Positions 26,742 through 35,978 of a stretch of DNA of 41,087 bases are shown here, in pieces. Under the pieces are notes generated by a model, which worked only from the letters and a program-made list of their open reading frames with translations, searched no databases and was not told the origin of the DNA. Made by a program: the position numbers and the translations under genes. Within the stretch, counting starts at the first letter, position 1, and each line of letters starts with the position of its first letter. Origin of the DNA: Deltaproteobacteria bacterium (GTDB lineage Bacteria > Desulfobacterota > Desulfarculia > Adiutricales > Adiutricaceae); NCBI GenBank assembly GCA_031269825.1, contig JAISYP010000112.1, positions 1 to 41,087 on the forward strand. Reading direction: 5' to 3'.

Positions 26742-26750
26742 ATAATAAAA

Positions 26751-28214
26751 ATGGCGATGATCGCGATAAACAATTTGACATTCGCGTGGGAAGGCAAGGC
26801 TGAGAACGTCTTTTCGAACGAGTCCCTCATCCTTGACACAGACTGGCGCGTCGGCTTGATTGGGCGCAACGGGCGGGGCAAGACCACCTTGCTCAGGCTC
26901 CTCGCGGAATCTGACTCCATGCCCCACGAAGGGACGATCTCCTCACCCGCCGGCTTTCGGTATTTCCCGTTTGTAATAAATGAGCCATCAAAAAACACGA
27001 TGGATATCATAGATGAGATATGCCCCGCGCGCGAGTTTTGGGAACTGCGCCGCGAGGCGAATTTGCTTGGAGTGTCGGAAGACGTTCTGCTTCGGCCATT
27101 CGACACGCTCAGCCCCGGGGAACGCGCCAAGACACTGCTCGCGACCATGTTCATCGGCGGCGACGAATTCGTCCTTCTCGATGAGCCGACCAACCACCTC
27201 GACGACGATGGGAAGCTGTCCGTTACCAATTATCTGCGGTCAAAGAAGGGCTTTATAGTGGTTTCGCATGACCGCGGGCTTCTCGATTCTGTCTGCGACC
27301 ACATCGTGTCCATAGGGAAATCCGAGGTGGAAGTAATGGCGGGGAACTATTCGACATGGGCGGAAGAAAAAATCCGGCGCGACCGCGGAAGCGTCGCCGA
27401 GAATGAGCGCCTTAGAAAAGACGTTCGTCGCATGAAGGAGGCCGCCCGGCGCGCGGCGGAATGGTCCAACAAGGTCGAGGGGAGCAAGTACGGAAATGGG
27501 CCTGTCGACCGTGGGTTCATAGGCCATAAGTCCGCCAAGCTCATGAAGCGCTCAAAGGCCATCAAGGCGCGCCAAATTGAGGCGGCGGCCAAGACGCGGG
27601 GGCTACTGAAAGACATCGACACGCCGGGGAGTCTGAAGATCGCGCCTCTCGCCCATCATTCGGATACGCTTGTTGAGATAAGGGAGATGGAGTTCGAGCG
27701 CCTTCGCGGGAAGACCATCGACCTTCTTGTCCGAAAAGGCGACAGGATTGCCCTCACTGGCGGGAATGGCGCGGGGAAATCGAGCGTACTCAAGGCGATT
27801 GTGGGAGAGCTGGCGCCACGCGCCGGAACCGTGAAAACCGCGAGCGGGCTCGTCATTTCCTATATCCCTCAAGAAATGGCGGCGCTGTCAGGCGGCGTCC
27901 GCCACTTTGCGCGTGAAAGCGGAATAGATCTGACTCTGCTTTTGTCCATCATGGCGAATCTCGGTGTCCCTAGCGGCGAGTTCGACGCGGATATTTCCCG
28001 CTTTAGCGACGGACAGAAAAGGAAGCTGCTTTTGGCGAAAAGCCTCTGCGAATCCGCGCATCTATATCTTTGGGACGAGCCTCTGAACTTTATCGACATC
28101 ATCTCGCGCGAGCAGATTGAGGACGTGATCTTGGAGTACGCCCCGACAATGGTGTTCGTCGAGCACGACGCCGTCTTCGCGTCACGGGTCTCGACACGCG
28201 CCATTGGGATTTGA
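26751..28214 (+). CDS. ABC-F ribosome-protection protein, Lsa type
   Basis: A soluble twin-ATPase of the antibiotic-resistance ABC-F group, closest in motifs to Lsa proteins, which displace lincosamides, pleuromutilins or streptogramin A from the ribosome. Domain 1 has GRNGRGKTT, LSPGERAKT and LLDEPTNHLD. A linker of about 85 residues (RKDVRRMKEAARRAAEWSNK, then IGHKSAKLMKRSKAI) follows. Domain 2 has GGNGAGKSS, FSDGQKRKL and LWDEPLNFID. There are no membrane segments. I start it at the ATG at 26751, 9 nt after GAGGAG; a TTG at 26727 would include the ribosome site. Third-position GC and Arg CGC use are well above neighbouring genes, suggesting recent transfer. It is the only intact gene of the island and is preceded by an attenuator-like leader. 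The resistance spectrum cannot be read from sequence. Confidence 0.9.
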   Translation: MAMIAINNLTFAWEGKAENVFSNESLILDTDWRVGLIGRNGRGKTTLLRLLAESDSMPHEGTISSPAGFRYFPFVINEPSKNTMDIIDEICPAREFWELRREANLLGVSEDVLLRPFDTLSPGERAKTLLATMFIGGDEFVLLDEPTNHLDDDGKLSVTNYLRSKKGFIVVSHDRGLLDSVCDHIVSIGKSEVEVMAGNYSTWAEEKIRRDRGSVAENERLRKDVRRMKEAARRAAEWSNKVEGSKYGNGPVDRGFIGHKSAKLMKRSKAIKARQIEAAAKTRGLLKDIDTPGSLKIAPLAHHSDTLVEIREMEFERLRGKTIDLLVRKGDRIALTGGNGAGKSSVLKAIVGELAPRAGTVKTASGLVISYIPQEMAALSGGVRHFARESGIDLTLLLSIMANLGVPSGEFDADISRFSDGQKRKLLLAKSLCESAHLYLWDEPLNFIDIISREQIEDVILEYAPTMVFVEHDAVFASRVSTRAIGI

Positions 28215-28388
28215 TGGATTCAAGAAGGGCCGCCGTTGCCTACGTCCCCGCGAGGCGGAGTCGCGCTGATGTCCGATAGGGATATTCCGCCACGGAGGGG
28301 CGCGATGAACAAGCAACCTGCTGGCGCGCGGACTGTCAGGCGTGGATTTCCGCGCCATCCTTGAAAAGGAAAAGGTAATGCCGCCGGT

Positions 28389-28410
28389 GGCGCCGACGAC
28401 CTTCGGCGCC
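28389..28410 (+). terminator. GC-rich hairpin after the ABC-F gene
   Basis: GGCGCCGA and TCGGCGCC form a perfect 8-bp stem with a 6-nt loop, 175 bp after the gene. It overlaps the att-like copy. The T-run is weak, and the real terminator may be the next hairpin. Confidence 0.45.
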
Positions 28411-28415
28411 ATTTG
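28398..28415 (+). repeat. att-like direct repeat, distal copy
   Basis: The distal copy of the tRNA-Leu 3' end, differing at one base (GGCGCC for GGCACC). The GC-rich, foreign-looking sequence ends here and AT-rich host DNA resumes. Confidence 0.65.
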
Positions 28416-28434
28416 TAAAAGCGCTATTGGAAAT

Positions 28435-28469
28435 AAAAAGTTAAGTGTTTATAATTACTTAACTTTTTT
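28435..28469 (+). terminator. Terminator beside the distal att copy
   Basis: AAAAAGTTAAGT and ACTTAACTTTTT form a 12-bp stem with a 10-nt loop and T-run; it could work in both directions. A degenerate version of the same hairpin follows tRNA-Leu at 24363-24397. Confidence 0.75.
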
Positions 28470-28471
28470 GA

Positions 28472-30375
28472 ATTTGATGACTATTTAAATTCGAAGATTA
28501 GTTGACAATACCACGAGGCCTTTTGGGGCGCCGTGCCAAAACTTCTCTTTTGGAAACGTGGTAGTCATGAAAAAGTCAGACGAAGAAAAGTCTGACGAAA
28601 GTCCCACCGCCTCCAACCTCAACACCGCTAACGAAACGAAGCTCACCAAAGCCATCCCTAACCAAGTAGCCATCAAGATCTGGCCATCAGGCTAAGGACG
28701 AAAGTCCAACCTCTACCGCCAACGAAACCAAGCGTCCAAAAGCCATCCCCAAGAAGCCACCGGGAACTGGCCAAAAGGCGAGGGACGACAATCTTCCCTG
28801 GTCTCCACCGCGGATAAGACTCGCGTGGCTAGTCCCGAGAGAGCTATGGTTCTGGTGGATTTTCTCTATAAAAAACTGGGCCATCATGGCCCACTTTTTT
28901 CGGGAAAAAATGGGCCACCGCTCTGGGGGCAAGTTTTAAATTCTCAAAAATCAAAAAAAGTAGGCCACCATAAAATTACCGTATTTTCTAATCGGCGACA
29001 AAAAGAGACCTTAAATGAAGCCCTCGCCAGAATCTGAGCCCGAGAAACCCGATAACCACGCGGGGTTGAAGTGGCTCATTTTTTTGTGAGAATTTTTTTA
29101 AAAACATTCTCACAAAGGCCCAGAAATTGGAAAAAAAGTGGCCCATGATGGCCCAGTTTTCGAAAAAATTCCACTGACGCTCGCGCTAATCAATGGTCGC
29201 CATGATTGGGCCGCTGTGATTGGGCTCATAGGGGAGGATGACCACGGACAGTCAGCCTGGGGAAGAGCCAACCGGAACAAGATCCGCTTCCCAGCCGACC
29301 CGGAAGTCGTCGTCGCTTCTAATTCCAATGGCTCTTAATATGATGGCTTGTTCGATAAGATCATATTATAATGATCCTGACCTGTGGGCCAATTTCCTAA
29401 CTAGACGGTTTGAAATGTCAGACTGTCAAACTCCACGCCGCCAGATCTGTATCGTCGCCTCTGGTAACCCTACCAGAGCGAGAAAAATATTCTCTCCGCG
29501 AAAGGTTTCAGCTGGAACCTTAACCGCGGGATCTGGTGGCGTTATGTTAAGGTCGTCAGACAGTTTTCCCTACTTGGCCAATTATGAGATTAATTTAAGC
29601 TCAGACGTTTTTCTTTTAGGCGTCTTGGCCTGGAGGTGACCCTACCCAAGATTTGTGGTTGGTTGATTTTAGCTCTGGGGCCCCAGCTAGATTTTTAATG
29701 GTAGCGTCAACAGGAAAATTCGGATCCCAAAGCTGGGTTTTACCATATTTAGAAGGGTTACAAATTTTTCCCCAATATATAGAAATTATTCTCCGTTTTC
29801 CGCCTTTGTTCGGAAAAGATGGTCATTCAATCCGATATCTGGGTTAGAAAAAAGTCGATTTTTTTCTATTAGTCTAAAATTTTTGAGCGACTAAAACACA
29901 AGTTTTATAGGTAACATCCCGAATTTCTTTAATAAAATGTACAACAAAAAAAATTGAATCTCTCCCGGGAAACTCTTGTAATTATTCCCTCTTGGTGGTA
30001 AAAACTATTTAATGTCAGGATTTTATTTCTTATGAAATAAAATTGGTCTTAAGTCGACTTTTATGGTATAGCCTTTTTTACTGTCAATGGACGTTACTTA
30101 TGTTTATAAACGCCGAAAATATGTCATTGTAAATAATAAAAATTCGGCCCGAATCATGGGGCGCTCGTTATTTTAAGAAGGAATTTGGCTTTGTATTCTT
30201 GATTTTATGATTTTAGGCTAAAATCACTTTGTAATTGTGATATTGTTATGTTTATGAACTTATTATTTAAGTACTGAGGTAATGATTGTATGTTTTATAC
30301 TTAAATACGGTAAAGGAATTTAGTTTTATATTTTTCGGTTTTCATCGCTTTCTTTAGTTTGACAAGGAGAACATT
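28472..30375. other. Long region without a firm gene, with inverted repeats
   Basis: 1.9 kb with no gene I can support. 28567-28695 gives a short hydrophilic reading (MKKSDEEKSDESPTASNL...). 28871-28900 and 29131-29160 are near-perfect inverted copies of a 29-bp sequence around GGGCCATCATGG. 29083-29116 is an 11-bp hairpin. 29640-30360 is AT-rich and includes the upstream region of the autotransporter. Confidence 0.45.
29083..29116. terminator. Strong AT-rich hairpin
   Basis: TTTGTGAGAAT and ATTCTCACAAA, an 11-bp perfect stem with a 12-nt T/A loop. T-runs lie before the stem and in the loop, so it could end a minus-strand transcript. Confidence 0.5.
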
Positions 30376-33300
30376 ATGGGCAAAGTTAATGGCCGACTGT
30401 TTGGAACGATTCTCCACCCTTTGGGCGGGGTGGGGATTGTTTTGGCGGTCAGCTTATCCTTGATTTTTGGATGGAATGGGAACCTCTTGGCCCAGAACTA
30501 CACTATCAATCCGGGCGGCAATAATAGCGGAACTACAATGGATATCCTTGATCCTAAAGTAGGCGTTAATGTAACTGTCCCATCGGCCAGCCCATCTAAT
30601 AATATAGTGAATATTTTTGAAAACATAACCGAGGCCGAAATCCAAGGCTTTGTGGGGGGCTTCAAAAATGGTCAAGACTCTATAAATAACACCATAAATA
30701 TTAACGCGAGTGGTAATGTCACTGGCCAGGTCTTTGGTGGACTAGCCAATAACACTAATAACGCGATTAATAACAGAGTCATTGTTAACACGACCAGTAG
30801 CGATACTGGAGTTTGGATGAACGGTTCTGACATTGGTGGTAACGTTATTGGTGGTGGCGTTGTCAGCGGCCTCGCGGAAAATAACACGGTGACTTTACTA
30901 AATGGCACGATAGAAGGAAATTTGGTCGGTGGCCTCACCACTTTAAATGGAACGGTTCGTAATAACACGGCTATTGTCGATGGAACTGACGCCAATGTAA
31001 CAGATGTGTTTGGCGCTCAATCGTATGACACCGGTATATTGTTAGAGAACAAAGTTATCATATACAATGGAACGATCAATAATAATATTTATGGAGCGGC
31101 CCTGGCGAACGCAACGGGAACGGTCGCCAATAACAGTGTCACAATTTATAACGCCACCGTCGAGGGCAATATATTTGGTGGGTTTAATGATAATCTGTCC
31201 ACGGCTAACTCTACCAATGTAATCGGAAACAAGGTCGTTATTCATGGTGGCGATTTTTCTGGAAATATAACTGGTGGTCGTAGTGGCTCTGGTCAATCGG
31301 ATGGCAACTCCGTGGAAATTGACGATACCACTCACAATGTCTCGACAATCGCGGCGGACACCAATGTTTATGGCGGTTACAGCTCCAATGGCTCCGCTAG
31401 ATCTAATAGCGTAATTATCCATGAATTGGCGGATATTTTCCAAGCGGATACCATCGCCGGTGGTTATTCCGAATCAGACCCGACCGGTAACGTCTCTGAT
31501 AACAAAGTAGACGTGACTTTTGTTAATGTCAGTAATATTTATGGTGGTTACGCTAAATCTGGAAATCTGACCAACAACAATGTGACGGTGAAAAAGTCCG
31601 AAATTTCTGGGGATGTGGCCGCCGGTTACGCCAATATAAAAGGCGATGTTGAAGGCGGTTATCTTTTCCTGGAAGACACTAAAGTCACGGGCGATATCGT
31701 TGGTGGCTATAGCGGCAATGGTTCGGCGCGCCGTAATGAGGTCATCGTCTCAGACAGTGATGATGTCGGTAATATTTATGGTGGTTATAGCGACAATGGA
31801 ACGGTTTCCTTTAATAAAGTGTCATTTTTAAACAATAGCGTCTCGACTGGAAACGTTACTGGTGGACACAGCGAATTGGGCGAGGTCTTCAATAACACGG
31901 TTAATATTATGGGCAAAGAAGTTGGCGGCGATGTAATTGGCGGTTATAGCGAGAAGGGAATCGCGAAATTTAATGAAGTTTACGTTTGGTCAGGGCAAGT
32001 TAATGGCAGCGTTATGGGTGGGACTAGTTTAGATGGCGCCGTGGAAGGAAACTATGTCTTCGCCTCAGATGTCAAGGTGATTGGCGATATTTACGGCGGT
32101 TACGCCACCAATGGCGCTTCTTCGAATAATACTGTCGTCGTCTCCAATACGACCTTCGCTAATTTGTCTGGTGGTTATAGCTCTGGCCACGCTTCGGACA
32201 ACAAGGTGCTCGCCTATAATATTAATGGAACCAACGTCTATGGTGGTTATAGCCAGAATGGCAACGCCACCAATAACTACGTGGTACTTAGCGACTCCGC
32301 CAATTTAACCGGCTTATATGGTGGTCGCGCCGCTTCTGGGGACAGTTATACTGGCAACACGCTTTTTGTTAATGAATATAGTAACGAGAATTCCAATATC
32401 GGCAAGGTGGCTAATTTCCAATATTATCAATTCTATCTGCCCGCCTCGGTCGCCGATGGGTTCGCGGCCTTAAAGGCCACTGACATTGATTTGGGGGCGA
32501 CCCCAGTTGTTGACAGTATCGATGTTGACGCTGGAGCCCAGATCGGCTTTGGCGACACGATTGTCTTGATGTCCGCGACCAACGAGATCGTTGGCGCGGA
32601 AAATATAGACACGGACGCGCGGTATGTTGGCTCCTATGGTTATTTGTTCCATTATGGCTACGAGCTTGGCGTGGAAGACGATGGTCATCAATTAGTGGCC
32701 AAGGTCATTTCATCGCCCTCTGTGACTAGTCACTCCAAGATTGTGACCGAAACCTCGGCCGCCCGTCTAGCTTTTGTCAACCAAGCCCAGGACTATCTCG
32801 CGGATAAGGGGATAAGTTTAGCCAAAGCCCGTTCGGCCACGGAGAATGGCTTGGGCGTGTTCACGGGAGTCAGTGGCGGGAAAAACCGTTATGACACCGG
32901 TTCCCATGTGGATCTGACGGGGTACAACGCTCTTATTGGCGTGTCCATGAGCAATTTTTTTGACCAGAACCGCTTAACGGTCGGTTTGTTTGGCGAGCTG
33001 GGCTATGGTAGCTATGATTCCTTTGTTCCCATCCCAGGAGCTGAGACCGCGGAGGCGGAAGGCGATGTTTCCTACGTGGGCGGGGGCGTATTGAGTCGTT
33101 ATGATATTCAGTCCAGCGCTGGAACCCTGTATCTGGAAGGTTCCGCTCGATTCGGTAACGCTAAGGCGGATTTTATGGATAAAAAGAACCGTTTCGCCAA
33201 CCGTCGGGTCAGTTTCAAGACTTCTGGAAAATATTTTGGAGCCCACGCGGGCGTTGGTTATGACCTGCGCGTGGCTGAGGATTTGGGCGTAGACGTGTAC

Positions 33301-33666
33301 TTGAAATATCTGTGGAACCGGCAGAGTGGCGGGAAAGAGTCGGTCTTCGGACAAAAGTTCTCCCTTGATGACGCCGATTCTTCCCGGGTTAAGGCGGGAG
33401 CTCGCGTCAATTACAACTACAGTGATTCCATCAGGCCCTACGTTGGTGGCGCCTATATTCAAGAGACTAGCGGCGAGGCCGACGCCAGCGTTTATGGGGT
33501 TAGTCTGCCCAACGCTAGTCTAAAGGGGAGCTCGGCTCTAGCCGAATTAGGCGTGACTTTGTTGTCCAGTGACTCGTTCCCCATCAGCCTAGACGCCGGG
33601 GTTCAAGGTTATTTCGGTATCCGGCGAGGCCTATCCGGCACTTTGGACATTAAATACGAGTTCTAA
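30376..33666 (+). CDS. Autotransporter adhesin-like outer-membrane protein
   Basis: A 1096-residue type V secretion protein. An extended signal peptide (residues 1-40, hydrophobic core VGIVLAVSLSLIFGW) is followed by a passenger of about 650 residues. It has at least a dozen degenerate repeats of 30-40 residues built around N-x-V...G-(N/D)-(I/V)-Y-GGYS-x-x-G, a beta-helix pattern very rich in Asn, Gly, Val and Ser. From about residue 800 the sequence becomes an autotransporter beta-barrel (LTGYNALIGVSMS, then RPYVGGAYIQE) ending in LDIKYEF, the terminal Phe expected for Bam recognition. AAGGAG is 6 nt before the ATG. A GC hairpin and a 13-bp hairpin follow. It is isolated between AT-rich spacers. 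The ligand is unknown. Confidence 0.92.
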   Translation: MGKVNGRLFGTILHPLGGVGIVLAVSLSLIFGWNGNLLAQNYTINPGGNNSGTTMDILDPKVGVNVTVPSASPSNNIVNIFENITEAEIQGFVGGFKNGQDSINNTININASGNVTGQVFGGLANNTNNAINNRVIVNTTSSDTGVWMNGSDIGGNVIGGGVVSGLAENNTVTLLNGTIEGNLVGGLTTLNGTVRNNTAIVDGTDANVTDVFGAQSYDTGILLENKVIIYNGTINNNIYGAALANATGTVANNSVTIYNATVEGNIFGGFNDNLSTANSTNVIGNKVVIHGGDFSGNITGGRSGSGQSDGNSVEIDDTTHNVSTIAADTNVYGGYSSNGSARSNSVIIHELADIFQADTIAGGYSESDPTGNVSDNKVDVTFVNVSNIYGGYAKSGNLTNNNVTVKKSEISGDVAAGYANIKGDVEGGYLFLEDTKVTGDIVGGYSGNGSARRNEVIVSDSDDVGNIYGGYSDNGTVSFNKVSFLNNSVSTGNVTGGHSELGEVFNNTVNIMGKEVGGDVIGGYSEKGIAKFNEVYVWSGQVNGSVMGGTSLDGAVEGNYVFASDVKVIGDIYGGYATNGASSNNTVVVSNTTFANLSGGYSSGHASDNKVLAYNINGTNVYGGYSQNGNATNNYVVLSDSANLTGLYGGRAASGDSYTGNTLFVNEYSNENSNIGKVANFQYYQFYLPASVADGFAALKATDIDLGATPVVDSIDVDAGAQIGFGDTIVLMSATNEIVGAENIDTDARYVGSYGYLFHYGYELGVEDDGHQLVAKVISSPSVTSHSKIVTETSAARLAFVNQAQDYLADKGISLAKARSATENGLGVFTGVSGGKNRYDTGSHVDLTGYNALIGVSMSNFFDQNRLTVGLFGELGYGSYDSFVPIPGAETAEAEGDVSYVGGGVLSRYDIQSSAGTLYLEGSARFGNAKADFMDKKNRFANRRVSFKTSGKYFGAHAGVGYDLRVAEDLGVDVYLKYLWNRQSGGKESVFGQKFSLDDADSSRVKAGARVNYNYSDSIRPYVGGAYIQETSGEADASVYGVSLPNASLKGSSALAELGVTLLSSDSFPISLDAGVQGYFGIRRGLSGTLDIKYEF

Positions 33667-33681
33667 AGGTCAAACCTTAAA

Positions 33682-33702
33682 GGGCGGGCTTCTAGCCCGC
33701 CC
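33682..33702 (+). terminator. Hairpin after the autotransporter gene
   Basis: GGGCGGGC and GCCCGCCC, an 8-bp perfect stem with a 5-nt loop, 16 bp after the stop codon. A T-run begins only about 15 bp later. Confidence 0.6.
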
Positions 33703-33726
33703 GTTCCAGACGCGCTGTTTTTATTC

Positions 33727-33765
33727 AACCCTAAAAACCAGGGCCTAGCCAGGGTTTTTAGGGTT
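33727..33765. terminator. Second terminator-like hairpin
   Basis: AACCCTAAAAACC and GGTTTTTAGGGTT, a 13-bp perfect stem with a 13-nt loop. It could also insulate the converging HD-GYP gene. Confidence 0.6.
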
Positions 33766-34114
33766 AGCGTGGGGAAATTTGGTTATACTTTAACGTAAAT
33801 TTGGCGTTAATGTTGATAGTTAATATTAATAGTTAATAGTGATAATTTTTATCTGATCTGTGGTGACTTTATCGGGATCCGATTTATTTTATCCGCCCGA
33901 TTTGTCCATGACTGTTTAAGATCAGGTTTTTGGGTTTTCGCCCTGTGGTCAAAAGAAGGTTGGGCCCCCCAGACCAAAAAACTTTCGGGGCGCCTGGGAG
34001 CCTAGGCCAGCCCAGGCGGAGCGAAGGTCGAAGGTCAAGCGATGGTCGAGCCAAGGCGAAGATTGGCTAGATATGGCTCTGGTTGGGCCAACTCAGGCTC
34101 CAAGTCCCCAGTTT
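33766..34114. other. Spacer between converging genes
   Basis: About 350 bp with no gene. It contains an 8-bp hairpin, CGCCTGGG and CCCAGGCG, at 33991-34018, just downstream of the HD-GYP gene on the minus strand. Confidence 0.4.
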
Positions 34115-35380
34115 TTAAACTTTAATGACCGTGGCTGGCTGAGTCCAATTTTCCTGGCTGAGAACTATTTCTTCAGCTTGATGGTAGTTCGACAAAAGAT
34201 TGGTGACGATGTTGCCAGCGATTTTGTGGTTATTGACCATGTTACCCATGATTTTTTCCACCACGTCTTGGGGCAATTTCTGGCGATAGGGGCGGTTTTC
34301 GGTTAAAGCCACGAAGATGTCGGCCACGGCCATGATCCTGGCTCCGATGGTCAGATCCATGGCGTTGAGCCTAAAGGGGTAGCCTAAGCCATCCAAGGTC
34401 TCGTGGTGCCAGGCCGCCCAAGAGGCCACGGTTTCCATGTGTTCGATCTGGGAGAGGATCCGGTAGGTAAAGAAGGTATGTTGTCGGACTGTCAGTAGCT
34501 CATTGGCGTCCAGGGGGCCGGGTTTTTCCAAAATTTCATTGGGGATGGACAATTTACCCAGGTCGTGGAGGAGACCAGATATTTTCATCAATTCCAGCTC
34601 GGAATCGCTAAAACCGCTCATCCTGGCCAGAAATACCGCCACCCCGGAGACGCTGCGGGAGTGCGTGGCGGTGAAGCGGCTCATCCGGTCGATTAAAGTG
34701 GCGAACAACTCGGCGATCTTGACTAGATCCGGCGTGGTGTAGGGAGCTCCCCCCAGGTTCATGCGGTATTTGAAGATGTTGACATAATCGGGCAAGTTTA
34801 GATCCAGCCAAAAACTTTCCTTATCCGAGCAATCCAAGAAAGCGTCCACTACCATGGGATCGAAAATTCGGCCTTGGTTGGCCTGGATCAATTTTTTCAT
34901 GTCCGCCCGGCAGCTTAAGATGTGCTTATTTTTGTCTAGATTAATCTCCACTCGGTCGGTTAAATGGATAATCCGGGAATGGAGTGGAATCTGATCCCCC
35001 GATAACCCTGAGGGATTGCCACCTGACCATTTGTCATGATGGTGCCGGATGGTCTCGGCGATGAAGGAGAAAGGCTCAGAGTCTTTAAGAAGGATGTAGC
35101 CGTTTTCCGCGTGGACGAAGATGTCTTGGGGCGGGCCAACGTAATGGGGGTTGGATATCTTTTTTCTTTCATCGCTGAAGGAGGCGGCCCCGATGTCGTG
35201 CATCAGGGCCGCGGAGAGGAGGGCTTGTTCCTCCTGTGGCTTTAGACCCATCTTTTCGGCGATATAGCCGCACATGATGGCCACTCTCTTCTGGTGGAGA
35301 CTGACTCCATCGACCGCCAGATCCAAGGCCATGGCCAAGGTGTGCATTAAATTGACAGGACTTATGGAAAATAAAATCAT
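34115..35380 (-). CDS. Tandem HD/HD-GYP c-di-GMP phosphodiesterase
   Basis: Predicted cytosolic enzyme with two HD modules. The first (about residues 20-150) has LMHDIGA, HAENGY and HHHDKWSGGNPSGL, where GYP is changed to GNP. The second (about 235-390) is canonical: HSRSVSG, LLHDLGKLSIP, RQHTFFTYRIL, and HHETLDGLGYP, then GARIMAVADIFVALTENRPY. The second should hydrolyse c-di-GMP. The first keeps metal ligands but lacks the GYP signature and may be structural. I take the ATG at 35380; a TTG two codons upstream is also possible. With the PilZ protein at 21 kb it suggests an active c-di-GMP circuit. Confidence 0.9.
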   Translation of the reverse strand: MILFSISPVNLMHTLAMALDLAVDGVSLHQKRVAIMCGYIAEKMGLKPQEEQALLSAALMHDIGAASFSDERKKISNPHYVGPPQDIFVHAENGYILLKDSEPFSFIAETIRHHHDKWSGGNPSGLSGDQIPLHSRIIHLTDRVEINLDKNKHILSCRADMKKLIQANQGRIFDPMVVDAFLDCSDKESFWLDLNLPDYVNIFKYRMNLGGAPYTTPDLVKIAELFATLIDRMSRFTATHSRSVSGVAVFLARMSGFSDSELELMKISGLLHDLGKLSIPNEILEKPGPLDANELLTVRQHTFFTYRILSQIEHMETVASWAAWHHETLDGLGYPFRLNAMDLTIGARIMAVADIFVALTENRPYRQKLPQDVVEKIMGNMVNNHKIAGNIVTNLLSNYHQAEEIVLSQENWTQPATVIKV

Positions 35381-35386
35381 GATCAA

Positions 35387-35886
35387 TCCATATAATTTAA
35401 ACTAAAAGTTAAAAATTTACCATGAAATGTAAGATCCAGATGTTTTGGTTGGCGACCAAAGCGAGGCTGGTTGGGCGTAATACTGTTTAGGGCGTGAATA
35501 ATGGCCTGACCGTGGGTCATGGCTCGCCAGGTTCGGCCAGTTAGAAAGGGCCTTTGAGCTGTCGCTAGATTATAAAGCGATCGTCCGGTCTTGTCTATAG
35601 TCTTGGTGGAATTATTAAGGCCAGCCAGCTCTCCAGGCTCTGGCGGAGCGACTGAGATAATTGATTTAAGTATTAAATAATAATATTTTTATATTTATAA
35701 ATATTTTAGCTATTGTAAAGAATTAAATTAAGTATTTATTATTCTTAATGAATTAAATTATTGCTCAAAACAGATGTATCGATAATAATATATGTAATTC
35801 TCCCCAGAAGCCGTGAGGGCTTGGGGAGTCAACCCCTGAAAAAAAAGGGGGATCGAGCTAAACTGTTGAAAACTTTTTGTTTTCTC
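35387..35886. other. AT-rich spacer
   Basis: About 500 bp between the divergent HD-GYP and IHF-like genes. 35660-35770 is almost pure A/T. No gene is supported. Confidence 0.4.
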
Positions 35887-35915
35887 TTGACAAGTCTTAA
35901 GTTTGAAAGTAGATT
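35887..35915 (+). promoter_or_regulatory. Sigma70 promoter for the IHF-like gene
   Basis: TTGACA (35887-35892) and TAGATT (35910-35915) with a 17-bp spacer. It implies a long leader of about 180 nt before the ATG at 36102. Confidence 0.6.
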
Positions 35916-35929
35916 TAGAAAAAATTTTT

Positions 35930-35978
35930 GGTTTTCTGGTTTTCTGGTTTTCGGTTTTCGGTTTTTTTTGGGTTTTGG
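35930..35978 (+). repeat. GGTTTTC short tandem repeat in the leader
   Basis: Two units of GGTTTTCT, two of GGTTTTC, then GG-T8-GGGTTTTGG, within the presumed 5' leader of the IHF-like gene. The regular G pairs could form a two-tier quadruplex in RNA or slip during replication. This resembles telomere-like G/T runs only superficially. Confidence 0.5.

Larger units (their letters stand above)
24339..28415 (+). mobile_element. Decayed integrative island in tRNA-Leu
   Basis: The sequence GACCTTCGGCACCATTTG at the tRNA-Leu 3' end (24339-24356) recurs with one mismatch at 28398-28415. Between these att-like copies lie two broken tyrosine-integrase genes, two small unknown minus-strand frames, and an intact GC-rich ABC-F gene. 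Both copies are followed by a related AAGTTAAGTGTTT-type hairpin with a T-run, so the original tRNA terminator seems to have been duplicated too. The layout (tRNA, integrase, cargo, att copy) is classic for an island. Both integrases are dead, so it is probably fixed in place. Confidence 0.72.

Noticed and set aside
28231-28390. Short readings such as LLARGLSGVDFRAILEKEK after the ABC-F gene
   Set aside because: Protein-like but without start or known family. Possibly the tail of a lost cargo gene; too little to call.
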